Part shown: in pieces, positions 32,744 through 40,261 of the stretch
Numbering within the stretch: the stretch's first letter is position 1
How the letters are laid out: every line of letters starts with the position of its first letter
NCBI GenBank assembly: GCA_903899015.1
Contig: CAIUHP010000072.1
Location: 1-64,000 of the forward strand
Reading direction: 5' to 3'
DNA: 64,000 nt
Source of the DNA: an uncultured Armatimonadota bacterium
Lineage (GTDB): Bacteria; Armatimonadota; Fimbriimonadia; Fimbriimonadales; Fimbriimonadaceae
The notes under the pieces: model-generated
Told to the model about the DNA's origin: nothing
Databases searched by the model: none
The model's input: only the letters and a program-made list of their open reading frames with translations
Translations under genes and position numbers: made by a program

Positions 32744-34687
32744 CTACTTGACGCCGGTGCCTTCGGGAGCTTCTTTATCTGGCTGGAGCAGAATCGCTCC
32801 TCCATCGGCATCTGTAGCGGCGAGGAGCATGCCTTGGCTCTCGACGCCACGAAGTTTGGCGGGCTTAAGGTTAACGCAAACGATGACTTGTCGGCTAATG
32901 AGATCCTCAGCGCTGTAACTCTTTCGAATTCCGGCAACGATTTGTCGGCGCTCTTCGCCGATAACCACTTGAAGCTTCATAAGCTTATCGGAGCCTTCTA
33001 CCGGTTCAGCTTCGAGAACTCGTCCGACCTTAAGTTTTACTTTCGCAAAATCATCAATTGTAATTTCAGTTGCAACGGCTTCCTCTTTCTGAGCGGGAAT
33101 TGGCGTGGCAGTTGGCTGGGGTTTTGGCTGTTCCATTTTCTTTGGTTCTTCTTTCTTAGTCAGTTCAAGGCGAGGGAAAATTGGTTTGGGTTGCGACAGG
33201 GCCGTACCTTCGATGAGGGAACCTTCCGTTCCAATTTGGGACCAATCGGTAAGCGGGGAGGAACCGAGTTGAGCGGCAATTGCGTCGGCGGTTTTTGGCA
33301 TGATCGACCGAACAAGTCCTTCGGCCGTGCGCAAGCACAGGAGCATCGACCGGATGACTCCTGGCAGGGCAGGATCATTATTCTTAGCGAGGGCCCAAGG
33401 AGCGCGAGTGTCGATATACTTGTTCAAGAATCGAACAACGCTCCAAGCGGCGTCAGTTGCATGGTCGATTCGGAACGTGACCATAGCGGTCTCAAAATCA
33501 GCCTTCGCTTTCGCGATCGCTTGGACGGCTTCTTCTTCCACGGATCCACCAGGAACGGAACCGCCGACAAACTTATGGCTCATCGCGAGACTGCGGTTGA
33601 GCGCATTGCCGAGGTCATTCGCAAGATCGGTGTTGTACTTACGATCAAACTCTTCGTAGGTGAAGACCGAGTCGTTGTCCACCGGAAGCGTCGCGGCCAT
33701 ATAGAATCGCACCGCATCTATCGCAACATCGAGTGCGCAAGTTGATCGCTCAGAAAGTTCTGCGGCCAATTCAAGCGGTGCCACGACATTGCCTTTTGAT
33801 TTGGAAATCTTCTCGCCGCCCATCAATAACCAGGCGTGTCCGACGAGTGTTTCTGGCAAAGGTAAGCCCACGCCGAGAAGCATGGCTGGCCATAGGGTGG
33901 CGTGAAATCGGGTGAGAATATCCTTGCCCATCCACTGAACTTCCGCGGGCCAATAGTCTTCCCAACCTGGTTTTGGCCAACCGGTCGCCGCTATGTAGTT
34001 GATCAGTGCATCAAACCAGACATAAACGACTTGGCTGTCATCTCCTGGTACCGGAATGCCCCAGCCTGGGTTGGCTCGCGAAATACAAACGTCTCGAAGT
34101 CCTTGTTTGATAAACGAGACGACTTCGTTCTTTCGGGTTTCAGGAAGAATGAAGTTGGGGTTCGCATCAATATGAGCCATCAGGGGCTCTGCAAAGGAGC
34201 TCATGCGGAAGAAGTAGTTGTCCTCCTTCACCCAGCGAACTTCGTTGCCGTCGGGACTCTTGCCATCGACAAGGTCCGATTCCTTGTAGAATGTCTCGCT
34301 CGATACGTCATACCAGCCCTCGTAAGTGCCGGTGTAGATGTGCCCTTTTTCCTGCAGGATGCGGAAAAACTCTTGGACCGCGATTCGGTGGCGGGGCTCG
34401 GTCGTGCGAATGAAGTCATCGAATTCGATGAACATTCCAGGCCAAATTTCCTTAAACTTGGAGGAGATTTCGTCGACAAATGCCATCGGGTCTTTGCCAG
34501 CTTTCTCAGCGGCTTCTTTGACCTTGAGGCCATTTTCGTCGGTACCGGTGAGGAAAAACACTTCTCGACCACGCATCTTTTGGTATCGTGCGGTTACATC
34601 CGCAGCCAGCGTCGTGAGCGCCGTTCCGATGTGCGGAACCGAGTTCACGTAATAAATAGGCGTGGTGATCGTGTACTTCTTCGACAT
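32744..34687 (-). CDS. metG: methionyl-tRNA synthetase with C-terminal tRNA-binding domain
   Basis: 647-residue class I aminoacyl-tRNA synthetase. The HIGH motif is PHIGTALTT (~17-25) and the KMSKS motif GEKISKSKGN (~294). The zinc-knuckle region (YEGWYDVSSETFY ... GKSPDGN) lacks all Cys ligands, so this is the one-knuckle, zinc-free type. After a Lys/Pro-rich linker the C-terminal ~105 residues form an EMAP/Trbp111-like tRNA-binding domain (KVKLKVGRVLEAEPVEGSD), which dimerises the enzyme in other bacteria. A GTG at 34720 is in frame, but conserved sequence begins at the ATG at 34687. It charges tRNA-Met and initiator tRNA in the cytoplasm. Confidence 0.96.
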   Translation of the reverse strand: MSKKYTITTPIYYVNSVPHIGTALTTLAADVTARYQKMRGREVFFLTGTDENGLKVKEAAEKAGKDPMAFVDEISSKFKEIWPGMFIEFDDFIRTTEPRHRIAVQEFFRILQEKGHIYTGTYEGWYDVSSETFYKESDLVDGKSPDGNEVRWVKEDNYFFRMSSFAEPLMAHIDANPNFILPETRKNEVVSFIKQGLRDVCISRANPGWGIPVPGDDSQVVYVWFDALINYIAATGWPKPGWEDYWPAEVQWMGKDILTRFHATLWPAMLLGVGLPLPETLVGHAWLLMGGEKISKSKGNVVAPLELAAELSERSTCALDVAIDAVRFYMAATLPVDNDSVFTYEEFDRKYNTDLANDLGNALNRSLAMSHKFVGGSVPGGSVEEEAVQAIAKAKADFETAMVTFRIDHATDAAWSVVRFLNKYIDTRAPWALAKNNDPALPGVIRSMLLCLRTAEGLVRSIMPKTADAIAAQLGSSPLTDWSQIGTEGSLIEGTALSQPKPIFPRLELTKKEEPKKMEQPKPQPTATPIPAQKEEAVATEITIDDFAKVKLKVGRVLEAEPVEGSDKLMKLQVVIGEERRQIVAGIRKSYSAEDLISRQVIVCVNLKPAKLRGVESQGMLLAATDADGGAILLQPDKEAPEGTGVK

Positions 34688-34695
34688 GAGACCAG

Positions 34696-34701
34696 AGTTT
34701 A
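34696..34701 (-). promoter_or_regulatory. -10-like TAAACT for metG
   Basis: TAAACT ends 8 nt before the metG ATG at 34687, with CTGGTCTC between and no good Shine-Dalgarno site. Confidence 0.35.
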
Positions 34702-34716
34702 CCGGTGAACTCACTA

Positions 34717-34914
34717 TCACCCTGCATATGCAGCGAGATCTGCTCGTAGCTGATTAAGCAAAGTCAGATCGCCAGAGTTGTTTAGCCAGCTCAGCCATCT
34801 CTCTCTGTCTTCTAAGAAAAAGTGCTTTGTCCAATCCTCAGCTGCCCTACCTGGGATCTGTCTTGAAAGGACGTATTGGCTTTCCTCGCAAACCTGCTTC
34901 TTATCCGCGTACAT
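34717..34914 (-). CDS. possible 65-aa protein upstream of metG
   Basis: Unrecognised small reading frame with a hydrophilic, protein-like composition (SRQIPGRAAEDWTKHFFLED, WLSWLNNSGDLTLLNQLRAD). Open sequence continues 10 codons upstream of the ATG to a TAA, and no ribosome binding site is visible, so the true start is uncertain. Its TGA lies 30 bp before the metG ATG. It could be a real small gene, or the tail of a decayed one; another frame just upstream (ending near 34939) also reads like coding sequence (APRDVSDRLKAIQE). Low confidence. Confidence 0.35.
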   Translation of the reverse strand: MYADKKQVCEESQYVLSRQIPGRAAEDWTKHFFLEDRERWLSWLNNSGDLTLLNQLRADLAAYAG

Positions 34915-34995
34915 CGCATTACCGATTTGGCTATTCTTGGATCGCCTTTAGTCGATCGCTAACATCTCTTGGAGCTTTAGCTTCGCCATTAACGA

Positions 34996-37254
34996 CTACT
35001 TCACAAGAACGGCTTGTGCCTTTTCAATTGCGTCCGATAGCCGGTCGAGGGTGGCTGCTACCTTTGGTATTTCAGAATTCACTTCTGACCAGTTGCGCTG
35101 CTCAATTGCTTCACGGACGGACGGAATCGTCTTGACGCCATAGCCTGTGTAGAAACCGGGTGCGTAAATCATATGTCGATACCATGGCCGGCGAGGAAGT
35201 CCAGAGCCAAGCAGGGCTCGCTCGGTGGCCATCATTGCGTGGTCTAGCTCAACCGAAGGAACGCCGTCTTTCGAAGCTTCTTCATACTCAGCGCTTACCT
35301 TTTTCAATCGTCTTAACGCCGTTTGCATGAGTGCAAAGTCGATCGAAGGAACGTCTGGCTTGATCTTTGGAAGCACGCGTGATTTCGTCGGATCGAATGT
35401 CGCTTTCAAGGTGCCGTCTTTGACTAGTTGATTCTGTTCTGCAGTTTCTTCTCGCATGGCATCCACCAACTTAGGAAGCTCTTGTGCGAATTTGTCGATC
35501 GTCTCCGAGAGGCGGACGAACTCAAATGGAAGGATATCGGCATTGGCAAACCGCATCATGGTGTGCCCCGACATCTTGGCGAGCGCTACGCCATAGTGGA
35601 AGCCAGGGTCGCCGTAGTGGGTGTACCAATTGTATGAGTCGTAAGTTGAGTGATATACGCCACCAGGGTTTTCGCCACCGAAACCCATGTCCAGTGACGA
35701 GATTCCCAAATGCTGAAGAAAACCGCTAAAGTCGGAGCCTGCGCCTAACGCTCCAATCTCCATGTCCCGATTCACTCGGAGTTTCTTTCGCTCTGCAGGG
35801 CTAGCTGAAACAATCTTCTGATCGAGTGCTCGGTTTGCCAAAGTAACCTGCGTTTCTGGATCGATTACGGATCGCTCGACCTCATTGATAAACTTCTCCA
35901 AGCTGTGGGAGCCACTGATTCCGAGGAATCCTCGACCGTTCGAGTCGGTGTTCAGATACACAACTGCTTTCTTGGTGAGTTCGTCCTGATGAGTCTCGCA
36001 CCATTCGGTAGAACCGAGAAGTCCCGGCTCTTCGCCATCCCAAAGGCAGTAGATCATGGTTCGACGGGGACGCCATCCAGTCTTGAGCATTGCTCCGATC
36101 CCTTTGGCTTCCTCAAGGAGCGAAACCGCGCCGCTAAGAGGATCTTCTGCACCCATCACCCAACCGTCGTAGTGGTTGCCTCGAATGACCCACTCATCGG
36201 GAAGTTCGCTTCCCTTGATTTGGGCGACGACATCTCGCGCTTCGACGAAGTCCCAGTTAAATTTGAGTTTGAGGTGGACGTCGGTATCTCCGGCACCAAC
36301 GTGGTAAGTGATGGGTAAGGCACCTCGCCAATCGTCGGGTGCTACCGGACCTCGAAGAGTTCTCAGCAAGGGAAGGGCATCGCCGTAGGAGATCGGCTGG
36401 CAAGGGATCTTGGTGATCGTCTGGACATCTTTAATCGCGATTCTCTTGACGCCTTTCACCGAGCCTACTCCGGGAGTGGTTGGGTCGCCGGGGTAGACGG
36501 GCATGTCGGCCACTGAACCGCGCTGAACGCCATTCGGATTGAGGTAGGGCCCGAAGGGATACACCTCACCTTGGTAGTAGCCATCATCTTTGGGATCAGA
36601 ATAGATCAAGCAACCGATTGCCCCGTGCTCGGCGGCAACTTTCGGCTTGATACCGCGCCATCCACCACCATATCGTGCAATGACGATCTTTCCCTTAACG
36701 CTGATACCGAGCGCTTCAAGCGTCTCGTAATCTTTGGGCATGCCGTAATTAACATAGACCAACTTTCCGGTCACGTCACCGTCGCAGGAGTAGCAGTTGT
36801 AGGGCGGCAAACCACCGGGAGCAGTGGAAGTGGAATCTTGCGCGAGTGCAGGCTCGGCAAGTTTGGCTTTGTAGCCAGGCATCTCCAAGAGCCGCACTTT
36901 GGGGGTCGCAAAGAGCACGTTGAATCGTTCGATGTGGGCGTCCCAGCCAAAGCTCTTGAAAAGTGATTCCGCGTATTTAGCATTCTCCAGCCCGTAGGAC
37001 GAACCGACGTGATGTGGCTTGGCGGATAACCGCTTGAGGAAAACGGGTAGGTCGGCACGGTTGAGAGACTGATCGAATTTGGTTTCGAGAGCAATCTGAG
37101 CGTTCGCATGATCAGCCGCAAATCCCATTAGCTGGTGAGTATCGGGCTGAGTTGCAGCGAGGGCAATGAGAGGAAGCAGGCCACACATCGTGCCAACGAG
37201 TCTACTGCCTTCGCAACGAACTTGGCAGTGAGTTCCTTTACTAAAATGGATCAC
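34996..37254 (-). CDS. M28B-type peptidase with PA and dimerisation domains (PSMA-like)
   Basis: 752-residue exported metallopeptidase resembling glutamate carboxypeptidase II. Order: signal segment (LVGTMCGLLPLIALAA), N-terminal region, protease-associated domain (~150-290, GKLVYVNYGMPKDYETLEAL, GAIGCLIYSDPKDDG), M28 domain (~325-590) with GNHYDGW, DPLSGA, WDGEEPGLLGS, LNTDSNG and HSTYDSYNW as zinc and catalytic positions, then a helical dimerisation domain. The GTG at 37254 is preferred to the ATG at 37188 because it supplies positive residues ahead of a hydrophobic core that begins before that ATG. Such enzymes release C-terminal residues such as glutamate from peptides. Its substrate is unknown. 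Confidence 0.85.
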   Translation of the reverse strand: MIHFSKGTHCQVRCEGSRLVGTMCGLLPLIALAATQPDTHQLMGFAADHANAQIALETKFDQSLNRADLPVFLKRLSAKPHHVGSSYGLENAKYAESLFKSFGWDAHIERFNVLFATPKVRLLEMPGYKAKLAEPALAQDSTSTAPGGLPPYNCYSCDGDVTGKLVYVNYGMPKDYETLEALGISVKGKIVIARYGGGWRGIKPKVAAEHGAIGCLIYSDPKDDGYYQGEVYPFGPYLNPNGVQRGSVADMPVYPGDPTTPGVGSVKGVKRIAIKDVQTITKIPCQPISYGDALPLLRTLRGPVAPDDWRGALPITYHVGAGDTDVHLKLKFNWDFVEARDVVAQIKGSELPDEWVIRGNHYDGWVMGAEDPLSGAVSLLEEAKGIGAMLKTGWRPRRTMIYCLWDGEEPGLLGSTEWCETHQDELTKKAVVYLNTDSNGRGFLGISGSHSLEKFINEVERSVIDPETQVTLANRALDQKIVSASPAERKKLRVNRDMEIGALGAGSDFSGFLQHLGISSLDMGFGGENPGGVYHSTYDSYNWYTHYGDPGFHYGVALAKMSGHTMMRFANADILPFEFVRLSETIDKFAQELPKLVDAMREETAEQNQLVKDGTLKATFDPTKSRVLPKIKPDVPSIDFALMQTALRRLKKVSAEYEEASKDGVPSVELDHAMMATERALLGSGLPRRPWYRHMIYAPGFYTGYGVKTIPSVREAIEQRNWSEVNSEIPKVAATLDRLSDAIEKAQAVLVK

Positions 37255-37617
37255 GACATCTGTGGCAGTTCCTTCGAGCCCGGGAGGTAACGGTGCATGT
37301 TGATTTGCAGCGATGAGAGACCCATTGTCAGGTTGCTAAATCTCACCTTTATGCCGCGTGTATGAAGTTGTTTGCCCTTTGAATTGCTAGAACTGCTGGA
37401 TGAACCAGGCTTCGACGTTCTTACGCAGATTCGGTCTCAAGAGCAATGTCAAAAGATCCAGATGGTGCTCATGTTGAGTTTCCAAGAATGATCGTGGTCT
37501 TTGAGAGGAGCGTTTGTTCAAGGTGGATGAGTACTTTGATAAACTGTTCCACCCCATAACCGTGTTTCACTGATTCAGGGTCGTAACGAAAGGTCAACCT
37601 CTCGACAACAAACGAGA
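37255..37617. other. 363-bp intergenic stretch with a doubtful small frame
   Basis: Between the PSMA-like gene and the NAD(P)-binding gene no convincing gene is visible. On the minus strand an ATG at 37627 opens a 52-codon frame to 37469 (MDSISFVVERLTFRYDPESV). A second frame immediately after it reads EHHLDLLTLLLRPNLRKNVE and stops near 37390. This could be a frameshifted remnant or chance. No hairpin or repeat stands out. Confidence 0.3.
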
Positions 37618-37623
37618 TAGAAT
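37618..37623 (+). promoter_or_regulatory. -10-like TAGAAT for the NAD(P)-binding gene
   Basis: GATAGAATC, identical to the sequence before the ATPase gene at 44021, places TAGAAT 7 nt upstream of the ATG at 37631. There is no Shine-Dalgarno site in between. Confidence 0.45.
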
Positions 37624-37630
37624 CCATCCG

Positions 37631-38266
37631 ATGACGATTGCAGTATTTGGTGCTTCCGGACGGACTGGCAAGCTTATTTGTGAATTGGGAGTCAAAGCAG
37701 GGCATCAAATTCGAGCAATCGTCCGCGATCCTCAGAAGGTCGCCACGATCGAAGGTATCGAGATTGTCCAAGCTGACGTTTTCGATCAGAAACAGGTGGA
37801 GACCGCATTAAAGAATGTGGATGCAGTTATTGACTGCTTGGGGTCCAACGACCTTGGTAAGACCAACCTTCAAGAAACAACCATCCACATCATTATCAAG
37901 GCGACGCAAGTTTGCAACGTCAAACGCATCGTGATCTTGGGTGCCTCAGGCGCGCTTCACGACCCGATGTGCAATGAGACGCTTGGACGAAAGATCTTTT
38001 TCGTCATCATTCGTAACACGCTCCTCAAGAATCCAATGAACGACTCGGGAGCCCAGCAGAAGATCATCGAAGCGTCCGATTTGGATTACACAGTGGTTCA
38101 CCCGCCGCGACTGCTCGATATTCCTGCGAAAGGGGCTTTCCGCACCGATCCAAACGGACTGCCACGCGGCGGTCGAGAACTCGGACGTGCAGACCTCGCC
38201 ACTTACATGCTCAGTCTTTTAGAGGATCCATCCTCTATCCGAACCGGTCCGTACATCGCCTATTGA
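37631..38266 (+). CDS. NAD(P)-binding Rossmann protein, NmrA/BLVRB-like
   Basis: 211-residue protein with an N-terminal dinucleotide-binding motif (IAVFGASGRTGKLICELG) of the atypical short-chain dehydrogenase kind, then VRDPQKV, AVIDCLGSND and KRIVILGASGALHD. It resembles biliverdin reductase B/NmrA-like proteins that bind NAD(P)H and act as reductases or redox sensors. The substrate is not predictable. The stop overlaps a TTG in the next frame, and the DUF4038 ATG is 23 bp downstream, so the two are probably co-transcribed. Confidence 0.85.
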   Translation: MTIAVFGASGRTGKLICELGVKAGHQIRAIVRDPQKVATIEGIEIVQADVFDQKQVETALKNVDAVIDCLGSNDLGKTNLQETTIHIIIKATQVCNVKRIVILGASGALHDPMCNETLGRKIFFVIIRNTLLKNPMNDSGAQQKIIEASDLDYTVVHPPRLLDIPAKGAFRTDPNGLPRGGRELGRADLATYMLSLLEDPSSIRTGPYIAY

Positions 38267-38289
38267 CCTTGGTTTTAAGACGTTCCACC

Positions 38290-39657
38290 ATGCTTCCATT
38301 AAAGATTCACCCTAAAAATCCTCATCTACTCGGAAGTGCCGACGGTGTTGAAATGTTTCTTTTGGGAGATACCGCTTGGCAGTTGCTGCAAAGGCTGTCA
38401 CGAGACGAAATCCAATACTATTTGGATAACCGAGCCGCGAAGGGATTCAACTTGATTTGCACGGTTTTCCTGTCTGAATTCGATGGATTGAGGGTGCCCA
38501 ATCAAGAAAGTCACGTGCCCCTCGATTCATTCGAACCCATACAGATCAATGCACAGTATCTAGATCTGGTCAAATTCTTGTTAACGGAAGCCAACCAAAG
38601 AGGCATTTTCGTTGGCTTACTTCCAACTTGGGGTGACAAAATGACCGCTCCTTGGGGCATAGGGCCCCGAATCTTTGAAGTCGGGGACGAAGCCAAATGT
38701 TTCGACTTCGGGAAGTTATTGGCAGAGGGTCTCAAAGACCACTCCAACATCCTATGGGTTCTCGGCGGAGACCGCCCCGCAAACCTTTCAAAGACTGCAT
38801 TGGATTGGCCCTACCCGTGGCAGGCAGGATTTACTGTCGATACGGACTGGGAGCCGCTTTGGCGAGCAATGTCGCAGGGGATTGTCCAAGTGCTTCCCGA
38901 AGCGCTTTTTGCGTTTCACCCTCAAGGAGGTTCACTCTCAACGTCCCAGTTGATTCACAAGTCCGACTGGCTGGATATCAATATGATCCAATCCGGTCAT
39001 GGTGGCGGTCACGATATCCCGATCTGGGATTGGATTGGGCGGGACTATGCCATGCGACCAGCAAAACCAACGTTGGATGCGGAACCCAATTACGAGGACC
39101 ATCCCGTAAGTCCATGGCCGACCTGGGATCCCGCATCCGGATACTTTGACGAATACGATGTTCGCAAGCAATGCTATCGATCGGTGTTTGCGGGCGGGTG
39201 CGGCGTTATTTATGGTCATCACTGCGTTTGGCAATTTTGGAGCGAGGGTCGCGAACCGATCATGTGGCCCCAGTTCGATTGGAAAACCGCTTTAGATCGT
39301 CCCGGCGCCCACCATGTTGGTCAGCTTCGCAAACTTCTTAACCGTTTCGATCAACAAGTCCGCATGCCTGATCAATCGGTGTTCGTACGTGGACAAGGCT
39401 CCGGAGCCCATGCCAAATGCTGTATGAGAACAGAAGATTGGCAACTTGTCATGATCTATTTGCCAATGCGAGAAGCGCTTGAAATTTGGATTCCGACCGC
39501 TCCGGGAACCCACTACAAGCTCGAATGGATGTCTCCAATCAACCTTGTCGTGCAGGGGGAATCCTTCGTTGCCCGACCGGACCAACCGTTTTCAATCGAA
39601 CCTCCCGAAGGACTTTCCCCCGACGTCATCCTCATCCTGTCTAGAGTCCTAACTTGA
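38290..39657 (+). CDS. DUF4038 family glycoside hydrolase-like protein
   Basis: 455-residue TIM-barrel protein of the DUF4038 (apiosidase/GH140-like) type. Landmarks: FLLGDTAWQLLQRLSRDEIQ, AAKGFNLICTVFLSEFDGL, LWVLGGDRPANL, QSGHGGGHDIP and DAEPNYEDHP, followed by a C-terminal beta-sandwich (VFVRGQGSGAHAKC, MIYLPMREALEIWIPTAPG) like the collagen-binding domain often paired with DUF4038. Related enzymes cleave apiose from pectin. No signal peptide is visible, so it may be cytoplasmic. The ATG at 38290 is preferred to the TTG at 38263. Confidence 0.83.
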   Translation: MLPLKIHPKNPHLLGSADGVEMFLLGDTAWQLLQRLSRDEIQYYLDNRAAKGFNLICTVFLSEFDGLRVPNQESHVPLDSFEPIQINAQYLDLVKFLLTEANQRGIFVGLLPTWGDKMTAPWGIGPRIFEVGDEAKCFDFGKLLAEGLKDHSNILWVLGGDRPANLSKTALDWPYPWQAGFTVDTDWEPLWRAMSQGIVQVLPEALFAFHPQGGSLSTSQLIHKSDWLDINMIQSGHGGGHDIPIWDWIGRDYAMRPAKPTLDAEPNYEDHPVSPWPTWDPASGYFDEYDVRKQCYRSVFAGGCGVIYGHHCVWQFWSEGREPIMWPQFDWKTALDRPGAHHVGQLRKLLNRFDQQVRMPDQSVFVRGQGSGAHAKCCMRTEDWQLVMIYLPMREALEIWIPTAPGTHYKLEWMSPINLVVQGESFVARPDQPFSIEPPEGLSPDVILILSRVLT

Positions 39658-39659
39658 AG

Positions 39660-39689
39660 CTGCCTCGAATCAATGTTGATTCGAGGCAG
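39660..39689. terminator. perfect hairpin between convergent genes
   Basis: CTGCCTCGAATCAA (39660-39673) and its exact reverse complement (39676-39689) are separated by 2 nt. It lies between the DUF4038 stop and the end of the convergent 170-residue gene. There is no T run, so it is either a factor-assisted two-way terminator or a 3'-end stabiliser. Confidence 0.5.
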
Positions 39690-39704
39690 TAACATGCTCA
39701 ACAG

Positions 39705-40217
39705 TTAGCTTGGGTCAATGATGTGGGCCGATTCCACCATTCGCTTGAAATACGATGAAATCTGTTTCTCTTCCTTTGGGTCGCCAATAATCACGCTCAA
39801 CGCAATTGCGGCGCCATGTTGGTCCTTGAGCAAAACGAACTTACGCTTCACAAACCCGGCCTTGTTGGCAACTTCAAACGAGCAGCTTTCATAACCCGTC
39901 TTGGTTTTGCCTAAGCGATACGGCGTAGCTTTGCCAGGCTCTTGCTGATAGATGAAGAACAACGATGTCTTGTAAAGTTGATCCCAACTCTGCTTGGTAA
40001 CACCTGCCGTCATCACACCAAGCTCAGTGTCTTTGCCAAGCGAAGGAGTGATGCTTCTAGCACCCCAAGGAGTCTGACTTCCAACCGTCCAAGACTTTGG
40101 AACCTCCACGGTGTAGGCCTTCGATGTCACTTGTACGAAACCATCGGGGAGTGGCGTGAGCTTTACATCCTTTGCGGCGGTTTGCCCAAGAACGAACGTG
40201 ATCAATGTTGCAACCAT
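39705..40217 (-). CDS. small exported hypothetical protein
   Basis: 170-residue protein with a weak N-terminal signal (MVATLITFVLGQTAA). The rest reads as alternating strands and helices: VQVTSKAYTVEVPKSWTVGS, GARSITPSLGKDTELGVM, FEVANKAGFVKRKFVLLKD, ALSVIIGDPKEEKQISSYFK. The pattern resembles PsbP/DUF1795-type proteins (a lone alpha/beta/alpha domain that starts with an Ala-Tyr-x-Val-x-x-P-x-x-W motif) but I cannot confirm it. It follows the GH97 gene on the same strand with a 44-bp gap. Confidence 0.65.
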   Translation of the reverse strand: MVATLITFVLGQTAAKDVKLTPLPDGFVQVTSKAYTVEVPKSWTVGSQTPWGARSITPSLGKDTELGVMTAGVTKQSWDQLYKTSLFFIYQQEPGKATPYRLGKTKTGYESCSFEVANKAGFVKRKFVLLKDQHGAAIALSVIIGDPKEEKQISSYFKRMVESAHIIDPS

Positions 40218-40261
40218 GAAAAGGTTTACGCAACGACAACCGGTTTGATTTCGCGAGCGAA

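Noticed and set aside
32684-33745. 353-codon plus-strand frame opposite metG
   Set aside because: Antisense shadow of an unmistakable methionyl-tRNA synthetase.
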